Positions 1 to 15,475 are shown, counted from the stretch's first letter. The stretch: DNA of 64,000 nucleotides from Phytophthora colocasiae (GCA_018806915.1 JAGKQI010000095.1:1-64000); one strand, 5' to 3'. A program made the numbers and translations. The notes: generated from the letters alone by a model not told the origin.

Positions 1-3000
1 AACGGCCCGGGATTGCCGGATTGACGCCGTCCAAGCCTTATCCCCACCACGTCTGACGCCCACGCACCTCATCCCCATCGCCACAGAGGTCGCCAACACA
101 TCCCTCGAGACTGATGAAGGGGAAACGGCCCGGGGATTGCCGGACTGACGTCGTCCAAGCCTTTATCCCCACCACGTCTGACGCCCACGCACCTATCCCC
201 ATCGCCACAGAGGTCGCCAACATCCCCTCGAGACTGATGAAGGGCAAACGGCCCGGGATTGCCGGATTGACGTCGTCCAAGCCTTATCCCCACCACGTCT
301 GACGCCCACGCACCTATCCCTACCGCCACAGAGGTCGCCAACACATCCTCGAGACTGATGAAGGGGGAAACGGCCCGGGATTGCCGGATTGACGTCGTCC
401 AAGCCTTTATCCCCACCACGCCCGACGCCCACGCACCTATCCCTACCGCACGACAAAGGTCGCCAACACATCCCCGAGACTGACAGAAGGGGTAAACGGC
501 CCGGGATTGCCGGATTGATTGCCGTCCAAGCCTTTATCCCCACCACGTTCGGACGCCCACGCACCTATCTCCATCGCCACAGAGGTCGCCAACACATCCC
601 CGACTGATGAAGGGGGAAACGGCCTGGGATTCGAGCCGGATTGACGTCGTTCAAGCCTTTATCCCCACCACGTCTGGACGCCCACGCACTCATCCCCATC
701 GCCACAGAGGTCGCCAAATACATCCCCGAGACTGATGAAGGTGAAACGGCCTGGGATTGCCGGATTGACGTCGTCCAAGCCTTATCCCCACCACGTCTGA
801 CGCCCACGCACCTATCCCCGTCGCTACAGAGGTCGCCAAATAATATCCCCTGACTGATGAAGGGGAAACGGCCCGGGATTGCCGGGATTGACGTCGTTCA
901 AGCCTTATCCTCACCACGTCTGACGCCCACGCAATCATCCTCATCGCCACAGAGGTCGCCAACACATCCCCGAGACTGATGAAGGGGGAAACGGCCCGGG
1001 ATCGCTGGATTGACGTCGTTCAAGCCTCATCCCCACCCACGTCTGACGCCCACGCACCGATCCCTACCGCCACAGAGGTCGCCAACACATCCTCGAGACG
1101 CACCTATCCCCATCGCCACAGAGGTGCTGCCAACACATCCTCGAGACTCGATGAAGGGGGAAACGGCCCGGGGATTGCCGGATTGATGTCGTCCGGGCCT
1201 TTATCCCCACCACGCCCGACGCCCACGCACCTATCCCTATCGCCACAGAGGTCGCCAACACATCCCCGAGACTGATGAAGGGGAAACGGCCCGGGATTGC
1301 CGGATTGACGTCGTCCAAGCCTCATCCCCACCACGTCTGGACGCCCACGCACCTATCCCCATCGCCACAAAGGTCGCCAACGCATCCCCGATACTGATGA
1401 AGGGGGAAACGGCCTGGGGATTGCCGGATTGACGTCGTCCAAGCCTTATCCCCACCACGTCTGACGCCCACGCACCTATCCCCATCGCCACAGAGGTCGC
1501 CAACACATCCCCGAGATTGATATGGTATGGGAAACGGCTCCGGGATTGCCGGATTGACGTCGTTCAAGCCTTTATCCTCACCACGTCTGACGCCCACGCA
1601 CCTATCCCCATCGCTACAGAGGTCGCCAACACATCCCCGAGACTGATGAAGGGGGAAACGGCCTGGGATTGCCGGATTGACGTCAGTCTGCTTTATCCCC
1701 ACCACGTCTGACGCCCACGCACCTATACCCATCGCCACAGAGGTCGCCAACACATCCCCCGAGACTGATGAAGGGGGAAACGGTCCGGGGATTGCCGGAT
1801 TGACGTCGTCCAAGCCTTATCCCCACCACGTCTGGACGCCCACGCACCTATCCCCATCGCCACAGAGGTTTCAACGACATCCCTCGAGGACTGATGAAGG
1901 GGAAAAGGCCCGGGGATTGCCGGATTGACGTCGTCCAAGCCTTATCCCCACCACGTCTGACGCCCACGCACCTATCCCCATCGCTACAGAGGTCGCCAAC
2001 ACATCCCCGAGACTGATGAAGGGTAAATTGCCCGGGATTGCCGGAATTGACGTCGTTCAAGCCTTATCCCCTTCACGTCTGACGCCTACGCACCTATCCC
2101 CATCGCCACAGAGGTCGCCAACACATCCTCGAGACTGATGAAGGGGGAAACGGGCCCGGGGACAAGCCGGATTGACGTCGTCCAAGCCTTATCCTCACCA
2201 CGTCTGACGCCCACGCACTCATCCCCATCGCCACAGAGTGTCGCCGCCAACACATCCTCGAGACTGATGAGCGGGGAACGGCTCCGGGATTGCCGGATTG
2301 ACGTCGTTCAAGCCTTTATCCCCACCACGTCTGACGCCCACGCACTCATCCCCATCGCCACAGAGGTCGCCAACACATCCCCGAGACTGATGAAGGGGAA
2401 ACGGCCTGGGATTGCCGGATTGACGTCGTTCAAGCCTCATCCCCACCACGTCCGACGCCCCCGCACCCAGCCCCATCGCCACAGAGGTCGCCAACCCATC
2501 CCCGAGACTGATGAAGGGGGAAACGGCCCGGGATCGCCGGATTGACGTCAACCAAGCCTTATCCCCACCACGTCTGACGCCCACGCACCTATCCCCATCG
2601 CCACAGAGGTCGCCACCATATCCCCTGAGATTGATGAAGGGGGAAACGGCCTGGGGATTGCCGGATTGACGTCGTTCAAGCCTTATCCCCGCTCACGTCT
2701 GACGCCCACGCACCTATCCCCATCGCTACGAAGGTCGCCAACACATCCCCGAGACTGGATGAAGGGGGAACGGCCCGGGATTGCTGGATTGACGTCGTCC
2801 AAGCCTTATCCCCACCACGTCTGACGCCCACACGCACTCATCCCCATCGCCACAGAGGTCGCCAACACATCCCTCGATACCGATGAAGGGGGAAACGGCC
2901 CGGGATTGCCGGATTGACGCCGTTCAAGCCTTTATCCCCACCACGTTGTCTGACGCCCACGCACTCATCCCCATTTGCCACAGAGGTCGCCAACACATCC

Positions 3001-6000
3001 CCGGAGATCGATGAAGGGGAAACGGCCCGGGATTGCTGCCGGATTGACGTCGTCCAAGCTTTATCCCCTACCACGTCTGACGCCCACGCACCTATCCCCA
3101 TCGCCACAGAGGTCGCCAACACATCCCCGAGACTGATGGCGGGGAACGGGCCTGGGATTGCCTGATTGACGTCGTCCAAGCCTTATCCCCACCACGTCTG
3201 ACGCCCACGCACCTATCCCCATCACCACAGAGGTCGCTACCACATCCTCGAGACTGATGAAGGGGGAAACGGCCCGGGGATTGCCGGATTTACGTCGTCC
3301 AAGCCTTATCCCCACCACGTCTGACGCCCACGCACCTATCCCCATCGCCACAGAGGTCGCCAACACATCCTCGAGACTGATGAAGGGCAACTGGCCCGGG
3401 GATTGCCGAATTGACGTCGTTCAAGCCTTTATCCCCACCACGTCTGACGCCCACGCACCCATCCCCAGCGCCACAGAGGTCGCCACCACATCCCCGAGAC
3501 TGATGAAGGGGAAACGGCCCGGGGATCAAGCCGGATTGACGTCGTCCAAGCCTTTATCCCCACCTTACGTCTGACGCCCACGCACCTATCCCCCTCGCCA
3601 CAGAGGTCGCCAACACATCTCCGTGACTGATGAAGGGGGAAACGGCCCGGGATTGCCGGATTGACGTCGTCCAAGCCTTATCCCCACCACGTCTGACGCC
3701 CACGCACCTATCCCCATCGCCACAGAGGTCGCCAACACATCCCCGAGACTGATGAAGGGGGAAACGGCCCGGGGATTGCAGGATTGACGTCGTCCAAGCC
3801 TTATCCCCACCACGTCTGACGCCCACGCACCTATCCCCATCGCCACAGAGGTCGCCAACACATCCCCGGGAGACTTGATGAAGGGGGAAACGGCCCGGGG
3901 ATTGCCGGATTGACGTCGTTCAAGCCTCATCCCCACCCACGTCTGACGCCCACGCACTCATCCCCACTGCCACAGAGGTCGCCAACACATCCCTGAGACT
4001 GATGGTTGGGAAACGGCCCGGGATTGCCGGATTCGACGTCGTCCAAGCCTTATCCTCACCACGTCTGACGCCCACGCACCTATCCTTATCGCCACAAAGG
4101 TCGCCAATGACATCCCCGAGACTGATGAAGGGGTAAACGGCCCGGGATTGCCGGATTGACGTCGTCCAAGCCTTATCCCCACCACGTCTGACGCCCACGC
4201 ACCTATCCCCATCGCCACAGAGGTCTGAACCCAATCCCCTCGACTGAGGAAGGGGGAAACGGCCCGGGGAGGGCCGGATTGAGGTCGTCCGCGCCTTTAT
4301 CCCCACCACGTCTGACGCCCACGCACCTATCCCCATCGCCACAGAGGTCGCCAACACATCCTCGAGACTGATGAAGGGGTAAACGGCCCGGGATTGCCGG
4401 ATTGACGTCGTTCAAGCCTTTATCCCCACCACGTCTGACGCCCACGCACCTATCCCCATCGCCACAGAGGTCGCCAACACATCCTCGAGACTGATGAAGG
4501 GGAAACGGCCCCGGGGATTAAGCTGGATTGACGTCGTCCAAGCCTTATCCCCACCACGTCTGACGCCCACGCACCTATCCCCATCGCCACAGAGGTCGCC
4601 AACACATCCCCGAGACTGATGAAGGGGAAACGGCCCGGGATTGCCGGATTGACGTCGTCCAAGCCTTATCCCCACCACGTCTGACGCCCACGCACCTATC
4701 CCCATCGCCACAGAGCGCGCCAACACATCCTCGAGACTTCGATGAAGGGGGAAACCGCCCGGGGATTGCCGGATTGACGTCGTCCAAGCCTTTATCCCCA
4801 CCACGTCTGACGCCCACGTGCACCTATCCCCATCGCCACAGAGGTCGCCAACACATCCCCGAGACTGATGGTGGGAAACGGCCCGGGGATTGCCGCATTG
4901 ACGTCGTCCAAGCCTTTATCCCCACTCACGTCTGACGCCCACGCACCTATCCCCATCGCCACAGAGTGTCGCCAACACATCCCCGAGACTGATGAAGGGG
5001 AAACGGCCCGGGATTGCCGGATTGACGTCGTCCAAGCCTTTATCCCCCACCACGTCTGACGCCCACGCACCTATCCCCATCGCCACAGAGGTCGCCAACA
5101 CATCCTCGAGACTGATGAAGGGGGAACGGCCCGGGGATTGCCGGGATTGACGTCGTCCAAGCCTTATCTCACCACGGCTGACGCCCACGCACCTATCCCC
5201 ATCGCCACAGAGGTCGCCAACACATCCCCGAGACTGATGAAGGGGGAAACGCCCGGGATTGCCGCCGGATTGACGTCGTTCCAAGCCTTTATCCCCACCA
5301 CGTCTGACGCCCACGCACCTATCTCCATCGCCACAGAGGGCGCCAACACACATCCCTCGAGACTGATGAAGGGGGAAACGGCCCGGGGATTGCCGGATTG
5401 ACGCTGCCGTCCAAGCCTTATCCCCACCACGATCTGACGCCCACGCACCTATCCCCCATCGCCACAGGAGGTCGCCAACTTACATCCCAGAGACTGATGA
5501 AGGGGAAACGGCCCGGGGATTGCCGATTGACGTCGTCCAAGCGTTTTATCCCCACCACGTCTGAGCGCCCCACGCACCTATCCCCATCGCCACAGAGGTC
5601 GCCAACACATCCCCTCGAGACTGATGAAGGGGGAAACGGCCCGGGGATTGCCCGGATTGACGTCAGTCCAAGCCTTATCCCCATCCCACCGTCTGGACGC
5701 CCACGCACCTATCCCCATCGCCACAGAGGTCGCCAACACATCCCCGAGACTGATGAAGGGGTACCCGGCACCGGGATTGACGGATACACTCCCTCCAAGC
5801 CTTATCCCCACCACGACTGACGCCCACGCACCTATCCCCGTCGCCCCAGAGGTCGCCTACACTTCCCCGAGTGTTATGCAGGGGGTTAATGGACGGGGAT
5901 TGCCGGATTGACGTCGTCCAAGCCTTATCCCCACCACGTCTGACGCCCACGCACCTATCCCCATCGCCACAGAGGTCGCCAACACATCCCCGAGACTGAT

Positions 6001-9000
6001 GAAGTTCGGAACAGCCACGGGATTGCCGGATTGGCGTCGTCCAAGCCTTATCCCCACCACGTCTGACGCCCACGCACCTATCCCCATCGCCACAGAGGTC
6101 GCCAACACATCCTCGAGACTGATGAAGGGGAAACGGCCCGGGATTGCCGGATTGACGTCGTCCAAGCCTTATCCCCACCACGTCTGACGCCCACGCACCT
6201 ATCCCCATCGCCACAGAGGTCGCCAACACATCCTCGAGACTGATGAAGGGGAAACGGCACGGGGATTGCCGGATTGACGTCGTCCAAGCCTTATCCCCAC
6301 CACGTCTGACGCCCACGCACCTATCCCCATCGCCACAGAGGTCGCCAACACATCCCCGAGACTGATGAAGAGGTAAACGGCCCGGGGATTGCCGGATTGA
6401 CGTCGTCCAAGCCTTATCCCCACCACGTCTGACGCCCACGCACCTATCCCCATCGCCACAGAGGTCGCCAACACATCCCGAGACTGATGAAGGGGGAAAC
6501 GGCCCGGGATTGCCGGATTGACGTCGTCCAAGCCTTATCCCCACCACGTCTGACGCCCACGCACCTATCCCCATCGCCACAGAGGTCGCCAACACATCCC
6601 CGAGACTGATGAAGGGGAAACGGCCCGGGATTGCCGGATTGACGTCGTCCAAGCCTTATCCCCACCACGTCTGACGCCCACGCACCTATCCCCATCGCCA
6701 CAGAGGTCGCCAACACATCCCCGAGACTGATGAAGGGGAAACGGCCCGGGATTGCCGGATTGACGTCGTCCAAGCCTTATCCCCACCACGTCTGACGCCC
6801 ACGCACCTATCCCCATCGCCACAGAGGTCGCCAACACATCCTCGAGACTGATGAAGGGGAAACGGCCCGGGATTGCCGGATTGACGTCGTCCAAGCCTTA
6901 TCCCCACCACGTCTGACGCCCACGCACCTATCCCCATCGCCACAGAGGTCGCCAACACATCCCCGAGACTGATGAAGAGATACGACAAGGGATTGACGGA
7001 TTGACGTCGTCGAAGCCTTATCCCCACCGTCTGACGCCCACGCACCTATCCCCATCGCCACAGAGGTCGCCAACACATCCCCGAGACTGATGAAGGGGGA
7101 AACGGCCCGGGATTGCCGGATTGACGTCGTCCAAGCCTTATCCCCACCACGTCTGACGCCCACGCACCTATCCCCATCGCCACAGAGGTCGCCAACACAT
7201 CCCCGAGACTGATGAAGGGGGAAACGGCCCGGGGATTGCCGGATTGACGTCGTCCAACCATTATCCCCACCACGAATGACGCCCACGCACCTATCCCCAT
7301 CGCCACAGAGGTCGCCAACACATCCCCGAGACTGATGAAGGGGAAACGGCCCGGGATTGCCGGATTGACGTCGTCCAAGCCTTATCCCCACCACGTCTGA
7401 CGCCCACGCACCTATCCCCATCGCCACAGAGGTCGCCAACACATCCTCGAGACTGATGAAGGGGAAACGGCCCGGGATTGCCGGATTGACGTCGTCCAAG
7501 CCTTATCCCCACCACGTCTGACGCCCACGCACCTATCCCCATCGCCACAGAGGTCGCCAACACATCCTCGAGACTGATGAAGGGTAAACGGCCCGGGATT
7601 GCCGGATTGACGTCGTCCAAGCCTTATCCCCACCACGTCTGACGCCCACGCACCTATCCCCATCGCCACAGAGGTCGCCAACACATCCCCGAGACTGATG
7701 AAGGGGGAAACGGCCCGGGGATTGCCGGATTGACGTCGTCCAAGCCTTATCCCCACCACGTCTGACGCCCACGCACCTATCCCCATCGCCACAGAGGTCG
7801 CCAACACATCCCCGAGACTGATGAAGGGGGAAACGGCCCGGTGATTGCCGGATTGACGTCGTCCAAGCCTTATCCCCACCACGTCTGACGCCCACGCACC
7901 TATCCCCATCGCCAGAGGTCGCCAACACATCCCCGAGACTGATGAAGGTTGTTTCGGGGAGGTGATTGCCGGATTGACGTCGTCCAAGCCTTATCCCCAC
8001 CACGTCTGACGCCCACGCACCTATCCCCATCGCCACAGAGGTCGCCAACACATCCCCGAGACTGATGAAGGGGTAAACGGCCCGGGGATTGCCGGATTGA
8101 CGTCGTTCAAGCCTTATCCCCACCACGTCTGACGCCCACGCACCTATCCCCATCGCCACAGAGGTCGCCAACACATCCCCGAGACTGATGAAGGGGTAAA
8201 CGGCCCGGGGATTGCCGGATTGACGTCGTCCAAGCCTTATCCCCACCACGTCTGACGCCCACGCACCTATCCCCATCGCCACAGAGGTCGCCAACACATC
8301 CCCGAGACTGATGAAGGGTAAACGGCCCGGGGATTGCCGGATTGACGTCGTCCCATCCTTTTCCCCACCACGTTCGTCTCTCACGCACCTATCCCCATCG
8401 CCACAGAGGTCGCCAACACATCCCCGAGACTGATGGGGGAAACGGCCCGGGTATTGCCGGATTGACGTCGTCCAAGCCTTATCCCCACCACGTCTGACGC
8501 CCACGCACCTATCCCCATCGCCACAGAGGTCGCCAACACATCCCCGAGACTGATGAAGGGGGAAACGGCCCGGGGATTGCCGGATTGACGTCGTCCAAGC
8601 CTTATCCCCACCACGTCTGACGCCCACGCACCTATCCCCATCGCCCATCGCCACAGAGGTCGCCAACACATCCCCGAGACTGATGAAGGGGGAAACGGCC
8701 CGGGGATTGCCGGATTGACGTCGTTCAAGCCTTATCCCCACCACGTCTGACGCCCACGCACCTATCCCCATCGCCACAGAGGTCGCCAACACATCCCCTA
8801 GACTGATGATGGTTTTTTAGGGGAGGTGATTGCCGGTTTGTCGTGTTTCAAGCCTTATCCCCACCACGTCTGACGCCCACGCACCTATCCCCATCGCCAC
8901 AGAGGTCGCCAACACATCCCGAGACTGATGAAGGGGGAAACGGCCCGGGGATTGCCGGATTGACGTCGTTCAAGCCTTATCCCCACCACGTCTGACGCCC

Positions 9001-12000
9001 ACGCACCTATCCCCATCGCCACAGAGGTCGCCAACACATCCCCGAGACTGATGAAGGGGGAAACGGCCCGGGGATTGCCGGATTGACGTCGTCCAAGCCT
9101 TATCCCCACCACGTCTGACGCCCACGCACCTATCCCCATCGCCACAGAGGTCGCCAACACATCCCCGAGACTGATGAAGGGGAAAACGGCCCGGGGATTG
9201 CCGGATTGACGTCGTTCAAGCCTTATCCCCACCACGTCTGACGCCCACGCACCTATCCCCATCGCCACAAAGGTCGCCAACACATCCCCGAGACTGATGA
9301 AGGGGAAACGGCCCGGGATTGCCGGATTGACGTCGTCCAAGCCTTATCCCCACCACGTCTGACGCCCACGCACCTATCCCCATCGCCACAGAGGTCGCCA
9401 ACACATCCCTCGAGACTGATGAAGGGGAAACGGCCCGGGATTGCAGGATTGACGTCGTTCAAGCCTTATCCCCACCACGTCTGACGCCCCACGCACCTCC
9501 CCCCATCGCCACAGAGGTCGCCAACACATCCCACACACTTATGTAGGTGGAATACGCTCGGGGATTGCCGGATTGACGTCGTCCAAGCCTTATCCCCACC
9601 ACGTCTGACGCCCACGCACCTATCCCCATCGCCACAGAGGTCGCCAACACATCCCCGAGACTGATGAAGGGGGAAACGGCCCGGGGATTGCCGGATTGAC
9701 GTCGTCCAAGCCTTATCCCCACCACGTCTGACGCCCACGCACCTATCCCCATCACCACAGAGGTCGCCAACACATCCCCGAGACTGATGAAGGGGGAAAC
9801 GGCCCAGGGATTGCCGGATTGACGTCGTCCAAGCCTTATCCCCACCACGTCTGACGCCCACGCACCTATCCCCATCGCCACAGAGGTCGCCAACACATCC
9901 CCGAGACTGATGAAGGGGTAACCGGCCCGGGGATTGCCGGATTGACGTCGTTCAAGCCTTATCCCCACCACGTCTGACGCCCACGCACCTATCCCCATCG
10001 CCACAGAGGTCGCCAACACATCCCCGAGACTGATGAAGGGGTCCACGGCCCGCGCCTAGCCGCAGAGACGACGTCCAAGCCTCCTCCCCACCACGTCTGA
10101 CGCCCACGCACCTATCCCCATCGCCACAGAGGTCGCCAACACATCCCCGAGACTGATGAAGGGGGAAACGGCCCGGGGATTGCCGGATTGACGTCGTCCA
10201 AGCCTTATCCCCACCACGTCTGACGCCCACGCACCTATCCCCATCGCCACAGAGGTCGCCAACACATCCCCGAGACTGATGAAGGGGAAACGGCCCGGGG
10301 ATTGCCGGATTGACGTCGTTCAAGCCTTATCCCCACCACGTCTGACGCCCACGCACCTATCCCCATCGCCACAGAGGTCGCCAACACATCCCCGAGACTG
10401 ATGAAGGGGGAAACGGCCCCGGGATTGCCGGATTGACGTCGTCCAAGCCTTATCCCCACCACGTCTGACGCCCACGCACCTATCCCCATCGCCACAAAGG
10501 TCGCCAACACATCCCCGAGACTGATGAAGGGGTAAACGGCCCGGGGATTGCCGGATTGACGTCGTCCAAGCCTTATCCCCACCACGTCTGACGCCCACGC
10601 ACCTATCCCCATCGCCACAGAGGTCGCCAACACATCCCCGAGACTGATGAAGGGTAAACGTCCCTGGGTGTGCCGTTTTGACGTCGTCCAAGCCTTATCC
10701 CCACCACGTCTGACGCCCACGCACCTATCCCCATCGCCACAGAGGTCGCCAACACATCCCTCGAGACTGATGAAGGGGTAAACGGCCCGGGATTTGCCGG
10801 ATTGACGTCGTTCAAGCCTTATCCCCACCACGTCTGACGCCCCACGCACCTATCCCCATCGCCACAGAGGTCGCCAACACATCCCCGAGACTGATGAAGG
10901 GGGAAACGGCCCGGGGATTGCCGGATTGACGTCGTCCAAGCCTTATCCCCACCACGTCTGACGCCCACGCACCTATCCCCATCGCCACAAAGGTCGCCAA
11001 CACATCCCCGAGACTGATGAAGGGGTAAACGGCCCGGGGATTGCCGGATTGACGTCGTCCAAGCCTTATCCCCACCACGTCTGACGCCCACGCACCTATC
11101 CCCATCGCCACAGAGGTCGCTAACACATCCCCGAGACTGATGAAGGGGTAAACGGCCCGGGGATTGCCGGATTGACGTCGTCCAAGCCTTATCCCCACCA
11201 CGTCTGACGCCCACGCACCTATCCCCATCGCCACAGAGGTCGCCAACACATCCCCGAGACTGATGAAGGGGTAAACGGCCCGGGGATTGCCGGATTGACG
11301 TCGTTCAAGCCTTATCCCCACCACGTCTGACGCCCACGCACCTATCCCCATCGCCACAGAGGTCGCCAACACATCCCCGAGACTGATGAAGGGGGAAACG
11401 GCCCGGGGATTGCCGGATTGACGTCGTCCAAGCCTTATCCCCACCACGTCTGACGCCCACGCACCTATCCCCATCGCCACAGAGGTCGCCAACACATCCC
11501 CGAGACTGATGAAGGGGGAAACGGCCAGGGGATTGCCGGATTGACGTCGTCCAAGCCTTATCCCCACCACGTCTGACGCCCACGCACCTATCCCCATCGC
11601 CACAAAGGTCGCCAACACATCCCCGAGACTGATGAAGGGGTAAACGGCCCGGGGATTGCCGGATTGACGTCGTCCAAGCCTTATCCCCACCACGTCTGAC
11701 GCCCACGCACCTATCCCCATCGCCACAGAGGTCGCCAACACATCCCCGAGACTGATGAAGGGGGAAACGGCCCGGGGATTGCCGGATTGACGTCGTCCAA
11801 GCCTTATCCCCACCACGTCTGACGCCCACGCACCTATCCCCATCGCCACAGAGGTCGCCAACACATCCCCGAGACTGATGAAGGGGGAAACGGCCCGGGG
11901 ATTGCCGGATTGACGTCGTCCAAGCCTTATCCCACCACGTCTGACGCCCACGCACCTATCCCCATCGCCACAGAGGTCGCCAACACATCCCCGAGACTGA

Positions 12001-15000
12001 TGAAGGGGGAAACGGCCCGGGGATTGCCGGATTGACGTCGTCCAAGCCTTATCCCCACCACGTCTGACGCCCACGCACCTATCCCCATCGCCACAGAGGT
12101 CGCCAACACATCCCCGAGACTGATGAAGGGGTAAACGGCCCGGGGATTGCCGGATTGACGTCGTTCAAGCCTTATCCCCACCACGTCTGACGCCCACGCA
12201 CCTATCCCCATCGCCACAGAGGTCGCCAACACATCCCCGAGACTGATGAAGGGGGAAACGGCCCGGGGATTGCCGGATTGACGTCGTCCAAGCCTTATCC
12301 CCACCACGTCTGACGCCCACGCACCTATCCCCATCGCCACAAAGGTCGCCAACACATCCCCGAGACTGATGAAGGGGTAAACGGCCCGGGGATTGCCGGA
12401 TTGACGTCGTCCAAGCCTTATCCCCACCACGTCTGACGCCCACGCACCTATCCCCATCGCCACAGAGGTCGCCAACACATCCCCGAGACTGATGAAGGGG
12501 GAAACGGCCCGGGGATTGCCGGATTGACGTCGTCCAAGCCTTATCCCCACCACGTCTGACGCCCACGCACCTATCCCCATCGCCACAGAGGTCGCCAACA
12601 CATCCCCGAGACTGATGAAGGGGTAAACGGCCCGGGGATTGCCGGATTGACGTCGTTCAAGCCTTATCCCCACCACGTCTGACGCCCACGCACCTATCCC
12701 CATCGCCACAGAGGTCGCCAACACATCCCCGAGACTGATGAAGGGGAAACGGCCCGGGGATTGCCGGATTGACGTCGTCCAAGCCTTATCCCCACCACGT
12801 CTGACGCCCACGCACCTATCCCCATCGCCACAGAGGTCGCCAACACATCCCCGAGACTGATGAAGGGGAAACGGCCCGGGGATTGCCGGATTGACGTCGT
12901 CCAAGCCTTATCCCCACCACGTCTGACGCCCACGCACCTATCCCCATCGCCACAAAGGTCGCCAACACATCCCCGAGACTGATGAAAGGGTAAACGACCC
13001 GGGGATTGCCGGATTGACGCCGTCCAAGCCTTATCCCCACCACGTCTGACGCCCACGCACCTATCCCCATCGCCACAGAGGTCGCCAACACATCCCCGAG
13101 ACTGATGAAGGGGGAAACGGCCCGGGGATTGCCGGATTGACGTCGTCCAAGCCTTATCCCCACCACGTCTGACGCCCACGCACCTATCCCCATCGCCACA
13201 GAGGTCGCCAACACATCCCCGAGACTGATGAAGGGGAAACGGCCCGGGGATTGCCGGATTGACGTCGTCCAAGCCTTATCCCCACCACGTCTGACGCCCA
13301 CGCACCTATCCCCATCGCCACAGAGGTCGCCAACACATACCCGCGACTGACGAAGGGCGTAAGCTCCCCGGGATTGCCGGATTGACGTCGTCCAAGCCTT
13401 ATCCCCACCACGTCTGACGCCCACGCACCTATCCCCATCGCCACAGAGGTCGCCAACACATCCCCGAGACTGATGAAGGGGTAAACGGCCCAGGGATTGC
13501 CGGATTGACGTCGTCCAAGCCTTATCCCCACCACGTCTGACGCCCACGCACCTATCCCCATCGCCACAGAGGTCGCCAACACATCCTCGAGACTGATGAA
13601 GGGTAAACGGCCCGGGATTGCCGGATTGACGTCGTCCAAGCCTTATCCCCACCACGTCTGACGCCCACGCACCTATCCCCATCGCCACAGAGGTCGCCAA
13701 CACATCCCCGAGACTGATGAAGGGAAAAAGGCCACGGGAATTCCGGATTGACGTCCTACAAGCCTTTTCCCCCCCACGTCTGACGCCCACGCACCTATCC
13801 CCATCGCCACAGAGGTCGCCAACACATCCTCGAGACTGATGACGAGGAAACGGCCCGTGGATTGCCGGATTGACGTCGTCCAAGCCTTATCCCCACCACG
13901 TCTGACGCCCACGCACCTATCCCCATCGCCACAGAGGTCGCCAACACATCCCCGAGACTGATGAAGGGGTAAACGGCCCGGGGATTGCCGGATTGACGTC
14001 GTCCAAGCCTTATCCCCACCACGTCTGACGCCCACGCACCTATCCCCATCGCCACAGAGGTCGCCAACACATCCCCGAGACTGATGAAGGGGGAAACGGC
14101 CCAGGGATTGCCGGATTGACGTCGTCCAAGCCTTATCCCCACCACGTCTGACGCCCACGCACCTATCCCCATCGCCACAGAGGTCGCCAACACATCCCCG
14201 AGACTGATGAAGGGGTAAACGGCCCGGGGATTGCCGGATTGACGTCGTCCAAGCCTTATCCCCACCACGTCTGACGCCCACGCACCTATCCCCATCGCCA
14301 CAGAGGTCGCCAACACATCCCCGAGACTGATGAAGGGGGAAACGGCCGGATTGACGTCGTCCAAGCCTTATCCCCACCACGTCTGACGCCCACGCACCTA
14401 TCCCCATCGCCACAGAGGTCGCCAACACATCCCCGAGACTGATGAAGCGGGACACGGACCCGGGATTGCCGGATTGACTTCGTCCAAGCCTTATCCCCAC
14501 CACGTCTGACGCCCACGCTCCTATCCCCATCGCCACAGAGGTCGCCAACACATCCCGAGACTGATGAAGGGGAAACGGCCCCGGGATTGCCGGATTGACG
14601 TCGTCCAAGCCTTATCCCCACCACGTCTGACGCCCACGCACCTATCCCCATCGCCACAGAGGTCGCCAACACATCCCCGAGACTGATGAAGGGGTAAACG
14701 GCCCGGGGATTGCCGGATTGACGTCGTTCAAGCCTTATCCCCACCACGTCTGACGCCCACGCACCTATCCCCATCGCCACAGAGGTCGCCAACACATCCC
14801 CGAGACTGATGAAGGGGGAAACGGCCCAGGGATTGCCGGATTGACGTCGTCCAAGCCTTATCCCCACCACGTCTGACGCCCACGCACCTATCCCCATCGC
14901 CACAGAGGTCGCCAACACATCCCCGAGACTGATGAAGGGGTAAACGGCCCGGGGATTGCCGGATTGACGTCGTCCAAGCCTTATCCCCACCACGTCTGAC

Positions 15001-15475
15001 GCCCACGCACCTATCCCCATCGCCACAGAGGTCGCCAACACATCCCCGAGACTGATGAAGGGGTAAACGGCCCGGGGATTGCCGGATTGACGTCGTCCAA
15101 GCCTTATCCCCACCACGTCTGACGCCCACGCACCTATCCCCATCGCCACAGAGGTCGCCAACACATCCCCGAGACTGATGAAGGGGAAACGGCCTGGGAT
15201 TGCCGGATTGACGTCGTCCAAGCCTTATCCCCACCACGTCTGACGCCCACGCACCTATCCCCATCGCCACAGAGGTCGCCAACACATCCCCGAGACTGAT
15301 GAAGGGGTAAACGGCCCGGGGATTGCCGGATTGACGTCGTGGTCGCGTTATACCAACCACGTCTGACGCCCACGCACCTATGCCCATCGCCACAGAGGTC
15401 GCCAACACATCCTCGAGACTGATGAAGGGTAAACGGCCCGGGGATTGCCGGATTGACGTCGTCCAAGCCTTATTC
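1..15475. repeat. Satellite array, 121-123 bp unit
   Basis: About 125 head-to-tail copies of a GC-rich unit, recognisable by GATTGCCGGATTGACGTCGT, CCACCACGTCTGACGCCCAC and CCATCGCCACAGAGGTCGCC. Spacing is 121 bp in some copies (6634 to 6755) and 123 bp in others (11044 to 11167), mostly from the length of G runs around AAGGGG-AAACGGCCCGGG. From 1 to about 6000 nearly every copy carries private indels; from 6000 to 15475 copies are nearly identical. The array continues beyond the window start and ends abruptly in AT-rich DNA near 15470. The 123 bp period is 41 codons, so long but meaningless reading frames run through it. Heterochromatic, pericentromeric or subtelomeric location is inference. 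Confidence 0.97.
10306..12766. repeat. Four-unit higher-order repeat in the satellite
   Basis: Variant bases mark particular units: GTTCAAG instead of GTCCAAG near 10318, 10810, 11303, 12164 and 12655 (spacings about 492, 493, 861 and 491 bp, i.e. 4, 4, 7 and 4 units) and CACAAAGG instead of CACAGAGG near 10495, 10987, 11602, 12339 and 12953. In the 4-unit blocks a GTTC unit ending GGGGGAAAC is followed by a CACAAAGG unit ending GGGGTAAAC. This is a partly regular tetramer of about 492 bp, typical of recent unequal exchange. Confidence 0.7.

Noticed and set aside
5675..15221. Minus-strand frames up to 420 codons with a repeating ~41-residue peptide
   Set aside because: The satellite period of 123 bp is divisible by three, so frames stay open by repetition. 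They break wherever unit length changes and occur in several frames at once.
1..15475. CRISPR-like array
   Set aside because: Units are contiguous 121-123 bp repeats without unique spacers, in eukaryotic sequence.
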